A stretch of DNA of 64,000 nt from Oscillospiraceae bacterium (GTDB lineage: Bacteria; Bacillota; Clostridia; Oscillospirales; Oscillospiraceae): the NCBI GenBank assembly GCA_015067885.1, contig SVLO01000003.1, positions 1-64,000 of the forward strand. The letters are read 5' to 3'. The position numbers and the translations under genes are program-made. The notes under the pieces are model-generated. The model searched no databases, was not told where the DNA came from, and was given only the letters and a program-made list of their open reading frames with translations. Numbering within the stretch: the stretch's first letter is position 1; each line of letters opens with the position of its first letter. Shown here piece by piece: positions 1 through 8,930 of the stretch.

Positions 1-179
1 GACAAATCATCAAGAAGAAAAGAGAAGCTATTGGGTTGAGCCAGTATAAGCTGGCAAAACTAGTGGGGATTACACAATCTTTCGTTAATGAAATCGAAAG
101 CGGAAAAAAGAGTCCTTCCATCGAGGTCTTTTTTAGGATTTGCGAAGCACTGGACATTAAAGTATTTCCGGAAGAGTAA
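1..179 (+). CDS. XRE-family HTH regulator, 3' part only
   Basis: The open frame enters from the left edge of the window and ends with TAA at 177-179, so only the last 58 or so residues are visible. They form most of a helix-turn-helix of the Cro/C1 (XRE) type: the segment LSQYKLAKLVGITQSFVNEI contains the turn and recognition helix, followed by the usual E-x-G-x-x-x-P-S tail (ESGKKSPSIE) and a closing helix ending in DIKVFPEE. Proteins that stop right after this domain are normally small DNA-binding repressors. The target is not visible because the upstream gene and promoter lie outside the window. Confidence 0.75.
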   Translation, partial: QIIKKKREAIGLSQYKLAKLVGITQSFVNEIESGKKSPSIEVFFRICEALDIKVFPEE

Positions 180-767
180 GGAATGTTCCGCCTGCGGGCG
201 GGTGTCTTTTGTAACGCCACAAAAGACACGAAAAGGGCGCATAGAAACCCATGGTTTCTATGTACTTCCTTTTGGCAACCTCCGTGGGGTCACACCCACA
301 CGGTCGGCGGATACCTCTGACCGGTTCAGCGCCGATTAGGCTGCCGCACTTCGTGCTATCTGTAAACTCTTTCTGTCTATCGACCTCCCGCCGGCTTGCA
401 CAGCGGGAACGAAACACCCACCGCAGCAGGCGCGTTTGTGCGATAGGAGTAAAATCCGGTTGCTGCTTGGCAGGGCGGCAGCCTAAAGATGCAACGTGGT
501 GTCGTCATCGGTGCGCCGGACGCGAAGAATATCTGCCGCTTACGAGCCGCTCTTTATGGGGTCCGGGGTGCAGACAGTATGGGACGAGGGCGCTTGCGCC
601 AAGTCCCATTTGCTGGCAAACCCCGGCGGCGTTTTGGTTCCTTTGCCGCCGCGGGCAAAGGAACTCGCCCCGCAGGGCGAAACGCTCCTTAGCCGCCCGG
701 GGGCGGAACATCCCATCCCGCCCCGCAGGGCGAAATGCAATACCATGCTAAAACAGGAGGTGACTCC
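180..767. repeat. gene-free stretch with hairpins and short repeats
   Basis: No convincing gene lies here; the overlapping open frames lack ribosome binding sites and have compositionally odd products. It holds three perfect inverted repeats: 202-212 with 219-229 (11 bp, 6-nt loop), 240-249 with 253-262 (10 bp, 3-nt loop) and 637-647 with 654-664 (11 bp, 6-nt loop). A 17-bp direct repeat (CGCCCCGCAGGGCGAAA) occurs at 666-682 and 719-735. The pattern suggests decayed or dispersed intergenic repeat elements rather than a structured RNA, but a noncoding RNA cannot be excluded by eye. Confidence 0.5.
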
Positions 768-1409
768 ATGACCGAATACTATATCCCCTCCGGGCGCAGT
801 GAGGCCACGCTGGTGGAAAAGCGCTCGGAATTCATCGGCCGGGTATGGCCGGTGGAAACGGAGGAGCAGGCCCGTGAGATGATCGAGGCCGTTCGCAAAA
901 AGGAATACGACGCCCGGCACAACTGCTGGTGCTACATCATCCGGGACGGCGCGGTGCGCTACTCCGATGATGGGGAACCCCAGGGTACGGCAGGCCAGCC
1001 CATGCTGAACGTGTTTCAGCGGGAGGGCATCGTCAACGTGTGCTGCGTGGTGACCCGATACTTCGGCGGAATTTTGCTGGGGGCGGGCGGCCTTGTCCGG
1101 GCCTACACCCAAAGCGCCAAGGACGCGCTGGATGCCGCGGGGGTCAGCGTGGTGCGCCGCTGGGTGGCTATGGAGCTGCCCTGTACCTACGCCATGTTTG
1201 AGACTATGCGCCGGGAAGTGACCGACATGGGCGGCGTGGTGGAGAACGTGGACTACGGCGCCGACGTGGTGCTGTCCGTGCTGCTGCCCGAGGAGCGCGC
1301 GGAGGAATTTAAGGCCCGCATCGTGGACGTTTCCTCCGGCGAGATCCAGCCGCTGGTCAGCGGAGAGCAATTCAAGGCCGTCCCCTGGCGGGCGCCGGTG
1401 GAGGCATAA
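768..1409 (+). CDS. yigZ: YigZ/IMPACT-family protein
   Basis: A 213-residue protein of the YigZ (UPF0029/IMPACT) family. The start at 768 is chosen because AAACAGGAGG ends 7 bases upstream; an in-frame ATG at 735 has no such site. The N-terminal UPF0029 domain is clear, with DDGEPQGTAGQP at residues 68-79 and a glycine-rich TRYFGGILLGAGGLVRAY stretch near 96-113, which are the family signatures. The C-terminal part (about 140-210) has the ferredoxin-like DUF1949 fold by position. Eukaryotic IMPACT proteins bind ribosomes or GCN1; the bacterial role is not established. The gene stands alone with its own terminator. Confidence 0.85.
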   Translation: MTEYYIPSGRSEATLVEKRSEFIGRVWPVETEEQAREMIEAVRKKEYDARHNCWCYIIRDGAVRYSDDGEPQGTAGQPMLNVFQREGIVNVCCVVTRYFGGILLGAGGLVRAYTQSAKDALDAAGVSVVRRWVAMELPCTYAMFETMRREVTDMGGVVENVDYGADVVLSVLLPEERAEEFKARIVDVSSGEIQPLVSGEQFKAVPWRAPVEA

Positions 1410-1422
1410 GAGAAGAACGATG

Positions 1423-1452
1423 GGAGGCAGGCTTTCGGCCTGCCTCCTTTCT
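1423..1452 (+). terminator. rho-independent terminator after yigZ
   Basis: A perfect 10-bp stem (GGAGGCAGGC at 1423-1432 with GCCTGCCTCC at 1438-1447) with a 5-nt loop is followed by a short T-run. Confidence 0.75.
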
Positions 1453-1526
1453 GCGTTTTGGGCAAATATTCTTGCTAAAAAAGCGGGATTTCTTTCATAA
1501 AAGGTATATCCAAAAGGGCGGAATTG

Positions 1527-1535
1527 TGGTATGAT
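1527..1535 (+). promoter_or_regulatory. extended -10 promoter of the lipoprotein operon
   Basis: TGGTATGAT is an extended -10 element (TGn-TATGAT) about 64 bases before the lipoprotein start. No good -35 box is seen at the usual distance, as expected for extended -10 promoters. Confidence 0.45.
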
Positions 1536-1598
1536 ACACAATAGAAAAATATATTCCGTTTTTTACGAGGACGGACGGAGGAAAGGAGCGGTGGACAA

Positions 1599-2972
1599 AT
1601 GAAGAAAAGAGCGCTGTTGACGGCTGTGGTCATGGCTCTTTGCACGTTGCTGACGGGCTGCTTCCCCTGGTCGGCGGAGGACTCCTACCAGTTGCCCAAA
1701 CCGCCCCGGGATTACGAAAATCTGAACGCCGCCGTGAATAAGACCCGACGGGAACTGGCGGTGGAATTCTCCGCCACGGTGGAGGATGTACCTCCCTCTG
1801 CCGGTGACAACACCTCTGCCGTCCAGTTGCTGGATATGGACGACGACGGCGTGCAGGAAACGGCGGTGACCTTTTTCCGCGTGGTGGGCGCGCAGGAGCC
1901 GTTGCGCATTTGCTTTTTTACCCAGCAGCCGGACGAGAGCTACGCTCTGACCGGCGAGATCAAGGGCGAGGGGGACGGCATTTACGCCATCCACTACGCC
2001 GACGTTGACGGTATCCGCCACCCGGTGACAGACCGGGCCCGCAAAGAAGTGGTGGTCAGCTGGCAGTTGGGCAGTCAGGCCAATTATATGGGCATCTACG
2101 CGGTGGGTGACCAGGGCGGACAGATGCTGGCCGCGGCGGTCTATGACAGCTACGTTCTGACGGATATGGACCAAAACGGCCTGATGGAAGTGGCCATAGG
2201 CACCATGGACCGGACGACGAATACAGGAAAAGTGACCCTGTACGGCTGGAACACCGACGAGGACATTATGACCACGCAGGAGGTTCCCCTCAGCACCGGT
2301 GCAACGGCGATCCGCAATATGCGCTTTAACTTCGTCAAGGATTTTTCACCCGCGCTCTATGTGGTCAGCGACCTTGCCGACGGCAGCGCCGCGGTGGACC
2401 TTGTTGCGGTGAAGGGCGGCCAGCCCACCAATTTGACGCTGGATTCGGAAACCCTGGTCAGCCGCGAAAACAGCAACAACTACCGCAACCTGCCCCTGAG
2501 CGACGTAAATGGGGACAATGTTTTGGAACTGCACCGGCCGCGACAGCTGAATTCCTACGTCAATGTGGACGGCGCGTGGCTGGCCGATTGGGTCCAGTAT
2601 GATGCCCGGGGTCGGGCCAGCACCATCTGTACCACCTACCACTGTGAGGTGGATGGCTGGTATCTGGTCATTCCCGAGCATTGGCAAAACCGCCTGGTCA
2701 TCTACCGCAACGATACCGTCAGCGGACAGCGGACGGTGGTGTTCGCTCTGTGGCAGGGTGAGGATAAAGAACCCATGCCCTTTTTAAGTATTTACCGCCT
2801 GACCGGCGCCAGCCGCAGTCTGCGGGCCACCAGCGGTAATCGGTTCATTTTGGCGGAGGACAGCAACACCATCTATGCCGCCAGCTTTTACAGCACATGG
2901 AATTGCGGCCTGGACGAGAATGGCCTGCTGGAAAACTTCCGCCTGATCGTCAGCAGTTGGTCCGGTGAATGA
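1599..2972 (+). CDS. secreted lipoprotein of a two-component operon
   Basis: A 457-residue predicted lipoprotein: a short basic start, a hydrophobic segment and a lipobox LTGC (Cys21) mark it for signal peptidase II. GGAGGAAAGGAGCGG upstream supports the start. Three Asp-rich loops, DMDDDGVQE, DMDQNGLME and DVNGDNVLE, are spaced through the mature part and resemble the calcium-binding loops of FG-GAP/VCBS repeats, so an extracytoplasmic beta-propeller-like fold is a reasonable inference. It is followed after 16 bases by a response regulator and then by its histidine kinase, so it may feed an envelope signal to the kinase or be an output of it. No enzymatic motif was recognised and the substrate or ligand is unknown. 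Confidence 0.7.
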   Translation: MKKRALLTAVVMALCTLLTGCFPWSAEDSYQLPKPPRDYENLNAAVNKTRRELAVEFSATVEDVPPSAGDNTSAVQLLDMDDDGVQETAVTFFRVVGAQEPLRICFFTQQPDESYALTGEIKGEGDGIYAIHYADVDGIRHPVTDRARKEVVVSWQLGSQANYMGIYAVGDQGGQMLAAAVYDSYVLTDMDQNGLMEVAIGTMDRTTNTGKVTLYGWNTDEDIMTTQEVPLSTGATAIRNMRFNFVKDFSPALYVVSDLADGSAAVDLVAVKGGQPTNLTLDSETLVSRENSNNYRNLPLSDVNGDNVLELHRPRQLNSYVNVDGAWLADWVQYDARGRASTICTTYHCEVDGWYLVIPEHWQNRLVIYRNDTVSGQRTVVFALWQGEDKEPMPFLSIYRLTGASRSLRATSGNRFILAEDSNTIYAASFYSTWNCGLDENGLLENFRLIVSSWSGE

Positions 2973-2988
2973 GAAAGGAGCCTTTCGG

Positions 2989-3675
2989 ATGAAAAAGGTA
3001 CTTGTCCTTGAAGATGAAGAGAATATCCGCAGCTTTGTGGTCATCAACCTCAAGCGCGCCGGTTACGATACGGTGGAGGCGGCCAGCGGGGAGGAGGCCC
3101 TTGCCCAGCTGAAAAAGCACCCCAACATCGGTGTGGCGCTGCTGGATCTGATGCTGCCCGACATGGATGGGTTTGAGGTGTGTCGCCGTATCCGCAGCAC
3201 CAACAACAAGATCGGCATCATCATGCTCACCGCCCGCACCCAGGAGATGGACAAAGTCACCGGGCTTATGAGCGGTGCCGACGACTATGTGACCAAGCCC
3301 TTCTCCCCGGCGGAGCTGACCGCCCGGGTGGATGCCCTGTTCCGTCGCACCGGTGGCGAGCCTATCCCCGAACCCGGGGAGGTGTTTTGCCATCCCTTCC
3401 TGCTCAACACCCGCAACCGCACGCTGGAGAAGAACGGCCAGCGGGTCAAGCTGACTCAGGTGGAGTACGGCCTGGTCAAGCTGTTTATGGAAAACCCCGG
3501 CAAGGCCATGAGCCGGGAGGAGATTTTGGACGCCGTATGGGGCAAGGACTACTTTGGCGAGCTGAAAATCGTGGATGTCAACATCCGGCGTGTGCGTATT
3601 AAGATCGAGGACGACGCCCAAAACCCCGAATTTATTACCACCGTGTGGGGTTACGGGTACAAGTGGGGGGCCTGA
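2989..3675 (+). CDS. OmpR/PhoB-family response regulator
   Basis: A 228-residue two-component response regulator. The receiver domain (about 1-120) has the acidic pocket EDEE near residues 8-11, the phosphoacceptor Asp53 in LLDLMLPDMDG, and Lys103 in the VTKPFSP loop. The C-terminal winged-helix domain (about 130-228) shows the typical LTQVEYGLVKLF, SREEILDAVWG and TVWGYGYKW elements of DNA-binding OmpR regulators. AAGGAG at 2975-2980 supports the ATG at 2989 over an in-frame ATG at 2965 that lies inside the lipoprotein gene. It is the middle gene of lipoprotein-regulator-kinase, and phosphorylation by the next gene product is the natural expectation. Targets are not evident. Confidence 0.93.
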   Translation: MKKVLVLEDEENIRSFVVINLKRAGYDTVEAASGEEALAQLKKHPNIGVALLDLMLPDMDGFEVCRRIRSTNNKIGIIMLTARTQEMDKVTGLMSGADDYVTKPFSPAELTARVDALFRRTGGEPIPEPGEVFCHPFLLNTRNRTLEKNGQRVKLTQVEYGLVKLFMENPGKAMSREEILDAVWGKDYFGELKIVDVNIRRVRIKIEDDAQNPEFITTVWGYGYKWGA

Positions 3676-3713
3676 GGCTCCAAATCGAACCATAAAGAGA
3701 AGGAGGTGCGACC

Positions 3714-5141
3714 ATGAAAAAATTTACCGGGATGAAAAACAAAGCGAAGATCCGCGGAATTCGCCAGCGCTGGCTGGCAAACAGTATCAGCGTGGTGCTG
3801 GTCATGGTCGTGCTGGCGGTGGCGGCCTTTTCCGTGGCCATGGCCCGCTACTACTACGACGCCATGGAGGAGGGGTTGAAGGCCCGTGCCTCCAGTGCCG
3901 CCTCCTTTTTCCGCAACTATACCGAGGCGGAGTATCTCCGGGCCGCCAAGAGCTATGTGGACAACTTCAGCGAGAAGAATAAGCTGGAATTGCAGTTTCT
4001 TGAGCCGGATGGGTCCATTCTGTACTCCAGCTACGGCCTGACCACCGGCACCATGCCCGGCACGTCGGATATACGCGGCGCCTTTGAAAACACGGTGATG
4101 GACCAGTGGCAGGGGCGCGACCCCTCCACCGGGGAGCGGGTCATGGCGGTGACGGCGCCGGTGCTGTATCGCGGTAACCTGGTGGGCGGCGTGCGGCTGG
4201 TCACCTCCATGGCGCAGGTGGACCGACAGTTGTGGACCGCCGCGGGTGCTGTGGCGCTGATCGGCTTTGCTCTGCTGGCCATGCTGTATATCTCCAACCT
4301 CTATTTTGTCCGCTCCATCATCGAACCGCTGGCCGGCGTGACCGAAACCGCCCGCCGCATTGCTGACGGCAGCTACGGTATCCAAATGGAGAAAAGCTAC
4401 AACGACGAAATTGGTGAGCTGACCGACGCCATCAACGATATGTCGTTGAAGATACGCCAATCGGAAAAGGTGCAGACGGAGTTTATTTCCTCCGTTTCCC
4501 ACGAACTGCGCACCCCTCTGACCGCCATCAACGGCTGGGCGGAAACCATCATGAATGGGGAACTGCACGAGCCTGAGGACGTGCAAAAGGGCATGGGTAT
4601 CATCGTCAGTGAGGCCCGCCGCCTGACCAATATGGTGGAGGAGCTGCTGGAATTCTCCCGCATCTCCGATGGGCGCTTCACCCTGACGGTGGAGTCGCTG
4701 GACCTGAAGGCGGAGCTGGAGGATGCGGTGTACACCTACCGGGAGTTTTTCCGCCGGGACGGAATTCAACTGCATTACTTTGACTGCCCGGAGGAGAGTA
4801 TTCCCGTGTCCGGCGACCCGGAACGGCTGCGTCAGGTGTTCTGCAATCTGCTGGACAACGCCGCCAAACACGGCGGTGCCGGTAAACGCATTGACGTGAC
4901 CGTCCGCGTGGAAGAGGCGGCGGCCCGCATCTCCATCCGGGACTACGGCGCCGGCATCCCGGAGGAGGAACTTCCCTTCGTCAAAAATAAGTTCTACAAA
5001 GGCAGCTCCAAGGCCCGGGGCAGCGGCATCGGCCTTGCGGTGTGTGACGAGATCGTGGAGCGCCACGGTGGCAGCCTGACCCTGAGCAATGCGGAGGAGG
5101 GCGGCTGCGTGGCCGACATCTGGCTGCCGATTGGAACATAA
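3714..5141 (+). CDS. membrane sensor histidine kinase
   Basis: A 475-residue sensor kinase paired with the regulator just upstream. It has transmembrane helices at about 23-44 and 173-198 framing an extracytoplasmic sensor of roughly 125 residues, a HAMP linker (about 196-250), a HisKA dimerisation domain with the phospho-accepting His263 in VSHELRTPLT, and a C-terminal ATPase with an N-box (NLLDNAAKH), G1 (DYGAGIPEEE) and G2 (GSGIGLAV) motifs. The architecture is that of PhoR/ResE-type kinases without a PAS domain. GGAGGTGCGACC precedes the ATG. What it senses cannot be read from the sequence; the co-transcribed lipoprotein is a candidate accessory. Confidence 0.93.
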   Translation: MKKFTGMKNKAKIRGIRQRWLANSISVVLVMVVLAVAAFSVAMARYYYDAMEEGLKARASSAASFFRNYTEAEYLRAAKSYVDNFSEKNKLELQFLEPDGSILYSSYGLTTGTMPGTSDIRGAFENTVMDQWQGRDPSTGERVMAVTAPVLYRGNLVGGVRLVTSMAQVDRQLWTAAGAVALIGFALLAMLYISNLYFVRSIIEPLAGVTETARRIADGSYGIQMEKSYNDEIGELTDAINDMSLKIRQSEKVQTEFISSVSHELRTPLTAINGWAETIMNGELHEPEDVQKGMGIIVSEARRLTNMVEELLEFSRISDGRFTLTVESLDLKAELEDAVYTYREFFRRDGIQLHYFDCPEESIPVSGDPERLRQVFCNLLDNAAKHGGAGKRIDVTVRVEEAAARISIRDYGAGIPEEELPFVKNKFYKGSSKARGSGIGLAVCDEIVERHGGSLTLSNAEEGGCVADIWLPIGT

Positions 5142-5154
5142 GTTCGAAAAAGTG

Positions 5155-5183
5155 TTGCATTTTGTCAGCCGTGCTGATAGAAT
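5155..5183 (+). promoter_or_regulatory. sigma-A-type promoter for DUF1385-prmC
   Basis: TTGCAT (5155-5160) and TAGAAT (5178-5183) are 17 bases apart, about 40 bases before the DUF1385 start. Confidence 0.6.
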
Positions 5184-5222
5184 AAAAGTCGAAATAAGGC
5201 GCGCGGCGCCGAAGGAGTATCC

Positions 5223-6209
5223 ATGAGCAAACGCAAAAAAAAGGAAGCCTGCTGTTCCGGCGGGTTCAAGACCACCTGCGGCGGTCAGGCCCTGATTGAG
5301 GGCATTATGATGCGCGGCCCGAAGAAGCAGGCGGCGGTGGTCCGCCGCGCTGACGGCGAGCTGGAAATTAAAGAGCAGGAGCTGCACCCCCTGCGGGAGA
5401 AGTGTCCTGTTTGGGGCTGGCCCCTGGTGCGGGGCGTGGTGACTTTTTTGGACTCCATGGTCAACGGCGTGAAGATGCTGATGTGGTCGGCGGAGTTCTA
5501 CCCCGAGGAGGGCGACGGTCCCGCACAGGAGCCGTCCAAGTTTGAGAAATGGCTGGAAAAAAAGCTGGGCAGCGCCAAATTTACCTCCCTGCTCATCACC
5601 ATCGCGGTGATTTTAGGTATCGGCCTTTCCGTTGTGCTGTTCTTCCTGCTGCCCACCCTGCTGGGCGGGTTCGTAAAACTGTTCACCGACTCCATGCTGG
5701 TGCGCAACGTGGCGGAAAGCGTGCTGAAAATCGTGATATTCCTGGCCTATTTGGCCATTTGCTCCCGCACCAAGGACATCCACCGGGTGTTCCAGTACCA
5801 CGGCGCGGAGCATAAGGCCATCTTCTGCTATGAGCAGGGGCTGCCCCTGACGGTGGACAACGTCCGTACCCAGCCCCGGCGCCATCCCCGCTGCGGCACC
5901 AGTTTTCTGTTCGTGGTCATCATCGTGTCCATCCTTGTGTCCACCGTTGTGTTCTCCTTTTGGCAGGTGGACCACTTCCTGCTGCGCTTTGGGGCGCATT
6001 TGGTCATGCTGCCCCTCATCGTGGGCGTCAGTTACGAGTTTAACCGCTGGTGCGGTCGCCATGACAACGCCCTGACCCGGGTGCTGGTGGCCCCCGGCCT
6101 TTGGATGCAGGGCTTTACCACCTATGAGCCGGATGACAGTATGATCGAGGTGGCCATCCGGGCCCTGGAGCTGGTGCTGCCGGAGGAAAAGGGCAGCGAC
6201 GAGTGGTGA
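5223..6209 (+). CDS. DUF1385 membrane protein (YqhQ-like)
   Basis: A 328-residue polytopic membrane protein of the DUF1385 family (Bacillus YqhQ). The N-terminal cytoplasmic part carries the family hallmark GGQALIEGIMMRGPK, and the family motif RVFQYHGAEHKAIFCYE occurs after the second membrane helix pair. Hydrophobic helices are visible around LLITIAVILGIGLSVVLFF, SVLKIVIFLAYLAI, FLFVVIIVSILVSTVVFSF and LVMLPLIVGVSY. Function is unknown, though the gene very commonly sits before prmC and prfA in Clostridia, as it does here with prmC (25 bases downstream). GAAGGAG lies just before the ATG. Confidence 0.88.
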   Translation: MSKRKKKEACCSGGFKTTCGGQALIEGIMMRGPKKQAAVVRRADGELEIKEQELHPLREKCPVWGWPLVRGVVTFLDSMVNGVKMLMWSAEFYPEEGDGPAQEPSKFEKWLEKKLGSAKFTSLLITIAVILGIGLSVVLFFLLPTLLGGFVKLFTDSMLVRNVAESVLKIVIFLAYLAICSRTKDIHRVFQYHGAEHKAIFCYEQGLPLTVDNVRTQPRRHPRCGTSFLFVVIIVSILVSTVVFSFWQVDHFLLRFGAHLVMLPLIVGVSYEFNRWCGRHDNALTRVLVAPGLWMQGFTTYEPDDSMIEVAIRALELVLPEEKGSDEW

Positions 6210-6234
6210 ATTAGGAATTAGGAGTTGAGGTCCT

Positions 6235-7098
6235 ATGGCGACAACTTACAATAATCTGTATTTGGATACCCGCAACCGCCTGCGTAAGGCCGGCGTGACC
6301 CAGGCTCAGACCGAAGCGCGGGAGCTGGTGTGCTACGCTTCGGACAAGACCAAGGAGCAGTTGTTCCGGGATATGTCCCTGTACGCCTCCGCCGAGCTGG
6401 AGCGCCGGGTGGAGGAGCTGGTCAGCCGCCGCCTGGAGGGAGAGCCGGTGGCCTACATCGTGGGCGAGTGGGAATTCTACGGTTTGCCCCTGGACGTGTC
6501 CCGTGAGGTGCTGATCCCCCGGGACGATACCGAGGTGCTGGCCCGCCTTGCCATTGAAAAGACACAGGCGGCAGGGGAGGGGGCCCGGGTGCTGGACCTG
6601 TGCGCCGGTACCGGCTGTGTGGGCCTTGCCATCGCGGCCAACGCACCCCAGTGCCGTGTGGTGCTGGCCGATCTGTCCGAAAGCGCCCTGCGTCTGTGCA
6701 AGCAGAACGTGCGCCGCAACGGCCTGAACGCCCGGGTGACCTGCATGAGCGTCAACGCCATGGAGCAGCCCTCCTCCGTGCTGTGGGACTTTGACGTCAT
6801 CGCCTGCAACCCGCCCTACATCCCCTCCGCCGACATTGACGGTCTGGAGGACTCCGTTCGCCGGTATGAGCCGCGCATGGCCCTGGACGGCGGCGAGGAC
6901 GGCCTTGACTTCTATCGCTTTATCTCCGCCAAGTGGAAGTCCGCCCTGCGTCTGGGCGGCAGTCTGATCTTTGAAGTGGGTATCGGTCAGGCTGATCAGG
7001 TGGCGGAAATCATGGCGGAAAACGGTTTTGAGAATATCGTCATCACTCCGGATACCCGGGACATCCCCCGGGTGGTGCAGGGTACCATTGAGGGGTAA
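6235..7098 (+). CDS. prmC: peptide chain release factor N5-glutamine methyltransferase
   Basis: PrmC (HemK) methylates the glutamine of the GGQ motif in release factors RF1 and RF2 using S-adenosylmethionine. The 287-residue protein has the N-terminal helical substrate domain (about 1-80), the SAM-binding motif DLCAGTGCVGLA (121-132), and the catalytic NPPY at 192-195 that marks N5-glutamine methyltransferases. TAGGAGTTGAGG precedes the ATG. It is probably co-transcribed with the DUF1385 gene. The usual neighbour prfA is absent; recA follows instead, so the two gene blocks have been joined in this lineage. Confidence 0.93.
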   Translation: MATTYNNLYLDTRNRLRKAGVTQAQTEARELVCYASDKTKEQLFRDMSLYASAELERRVEELVSRRLEGEPVAYIVGEWEFYGLPLDVSREVLIPRDDTEVLARLAIEKTQAAGEGARVLDLCAGTGCVGLAIAANAPQCRVVLADLSESALRLCKQNVRRNGLNARVTCMSVNAMEQPSSVLWDFDVIACNPPYIPSADIDGLEDSVRRYEPRMALDGGEDGLDFYRFISAKWKSALRLGGSLIFEVGIGQADQVAEIMAENGFENIVITPDTRDIPRVVQGTIEG

Positions 7099-7178
7099 AA
7101 GTCCGTAATATAGGACAATAAAACGGCGATAATGTGAGTATAGAACACCGGCCCAGCCGGATGAAAGGATGAACGAGT

Positions 7179-8288
7179 ATGGCAACGAAGAAGCCTGCGG
7201 TGGAGAGCGCCGCACCCGCCTCCGACAAGAAGAAAGCATTGGAAACTGCCGTGGCGCAGATCGAGCGCACCTACGGTAAGGGTTCCATTATGCGCCTGGG
7301 CGAGAATGCCGATGTCATGGTGGATACCATTCCCACCGGTTCTTTGGCGCTGGATTTGGCGTTGGGCATCGGCGGCCTGCCCAAGGGCCGCATCATTGAA
7401 ATCTATGGGCCGGAGTCCTCCGGTAAGACCACCCTGGCCCTCCACGTGGTGGCCGAGGCTCAAAAGCGCGGCGGCGAGGTGGCCTTCATCGACGCCGAAC
7501 ACGCTCTGGACCCCACCTATGCCCGGGCCCTGGGCGTGGACATTGACTCCATGCTCATTGCTCAGCCCGACACCGGCGAACAGGGCCTTGAGATCTGCGA
7601 GGCGCTGGTCCGCTCCGGCGCCATCGACGTGGTGGTGGTGGACTCCGTGGCCGCTCTGACCCCCCGGGCCGAGATCGAGGGCGACATGGGCGACAGCCAC
7701 GTGGGCCTGCTGGCCCGCCTGATGAGTCAGGCACTGCGCAAGCTGGCCGGCTCCATCGCCAAGACCAACTGCATCGTTATTTTTATCAACCAGCTGCGTG
7801 AGAAGGTCGGCGTCATGTATGGCAACCCCGAGGTGACCACCGGTGGCCGCGCGCTGAAGTTCTATTCCTCCGTGCGTATCGACGTGCGGCGCATCGAGGC
7901 TATGAAGAATGGCTCCGAGGTCATCGGCAACCGCACCCGGGCCAAGATCGTGAAGAACAAGGTGGCGCCCCCCTTCCGCGAGGCGGAGTTCGATATCCTC
8001 TACGGCGAGGGCATCTCCAAGTGGGGCGAGCTGCTGGACATCGGCGTGAAGCTGGACCTGGTGCAGAAGTCCGGCTCCTGGTTTGCCATGGGCGAGTTGC
8101 GCCTGGGCCAGGGCCGCGACGCCGCCCGGGAGTTCCTGAAGGACAATCCCGAGCTGGCTGAGCAGTTGGAGGCGGATATCCGTGCCAACTCCTACAAGCT
8201 GCTGAGCAAGCAGGGTCAGGCCGCTGCCCGTGCCGCCGGCCGGGCGGTGGACATCTCTGCCGAGGACTTTGAGGATCGGGAAGACTGA
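7179..8288 (+). CDS. recA: recombinase RecA
   Basis: RecA forms filaments on single-stranded DNA and drives strand exchange and the LexA-cleaving SOS signal. This 369-residue copy has the N-terminal oligomerisation helix, the Walker A loop GPESSGKT (77-84), the Walker B region [12 protein letters not shown], the L1/L2 DNA-binding loops ([25 protein letters not shown]) and an acidic C-terminus ending EDFEDRED. Length and motifs are normal. GAAAGGATGAACG precedes the ATG. I looked for a Gram-positive LexA box in the 80-bp leader and saw none. recX follows after 2 bases. Confidence 0.98.
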   Translation: MATKKPAVESAAPASDKKKALETAVAQIERTYGKGSIMRLGENADVMVDTIPTGSLALDLALGIGGLPKGRIIEIYGPESSGKTTLALHVVAEAQKRGGEVAFIDAEHALDPTYARALGVDIDSMLIAQPDTGEQGLEICEALVRSGAIDVVVVDSVAALTPRAEIEGDMGDSHVGLLARLMSQALRKLAGSIAKTNCIVIFINQLREKVGVMYGNPEVTTGGRALKFYSSVRIDVRRIEAMKNGSEVIGNRTRAKIVKNKVAPPFREAEFDILYGEGISKWGELLDIGVKLDLVQKSGSWFAMGELRLGQGRDAAREFLKDNPELAEQLEADIRANSYKLLSKQGQAAARAAGRAVDISAEDFEDRED

Positions 8289-8290
8289 CC

Positions 8291-8908
8291 GTGCGAATCG
8301 AGGAACTCAAGCCGTCCCAACGGGTCAAGGGCCGCTGGCTTGCCGTGCTGGAGGATGGAAGCATCCTGCGTGTGGGGGAGGGGGAGGTCATCGACTTCGC
8401 CCTCTGCTCCGGCAAGGAGCTGACCGAAGACGAGGCCGCCCGCCTGACCGCCGCCGCCCACAGGTCCGATCTGAAAAACAAGGCCCTGGACCTGCTGACC
8501 CGCAAACCCCAGTCCCGATGGGAACTGGAGCGCAAGCTGGGCGAGTGGGGCGCGGGGGAGGAGGAAACCGAGTCCATCTGTGCAAGGATGGAGGAGTTGG
8601 GCTTTCTCAACGATGGGTCCTACGCCCGGCAGGTGGTGTGCCACTACGCGGCCAAGGGTTACGGCGTGCGCAAGCTGCGGGACGAGCTGTACCGCCGGGG
8701 CGTACCCCGGGACCTGTGGGACCAGGCCCTTGCGGCGGCAGAGGCCCCCGCAGATGCCATAGATGCCTTTTTGCGGAAAAAGCTGGCAGGAAGGCAGCCT
8801 GACCGGGTGGAACTGAAAAAACTGTCCGACGCTTTGGCCCGCAGGGGCTACGGGTGGGAGGATATTCGCAGTGCCATCGGGCGCTTGGGCATTTACCCCG
8901 ACGAGTGA
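8291..8908 (+). CDS. recX: regulatory protein RecX
   Basis: RecX modulates RecA by capping or destabilising its filaments. This 205-residue protein starts with GTG two bases after the recA stop, so translation is probably coupled. It contains the three-helix tandem repeats typical of RecX: ALDLLTRKPQSRWELERKL, EELGFLNDGSYARQVV and GYGVRKLRDELYRRGVP, followed by DAFLRKKLAG and RRGYGWEDIRSAI. The N-terminal extension of about 60 residues before the first repeat is common in Clostridia. The recA-recX pairing supports the call. Confidence 0.92.
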   Translation: MRIEELKPSQRVKGRWLAVLEDGSILRVGEGEVIDFALCSGKELTEDEAARLTAAAHRSDLKNKALDLLTRKPQSRWELERKLGEWGAGEEETESICARMEELGFLNDGSYARQVVCHYAAKGYGVRKLRDELYRRGVPRDLWDQALAAAEAPADAIDAFLRKKLAGRQPDRVELKKLSDALARRGYGWEDIRSAIGRLGIYPDE

Positions 8909-8930
8909 ACTGCGACTTAGGAGCGATGTT

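Noticed and set aside
251-751. A 166-residue gene in the first gene-free stretch
   Set aside because: It overlaps several frames, lacks a ribosome binding site, has an Arg/Ser-skewed product and ends just short of the YigZ start.
7099-7178. A LexA/DinR box in front of recA
   Set aside because: No GAAC-N4-GTTC or similar dyad is present in the leader, so SOS control is not visible here.
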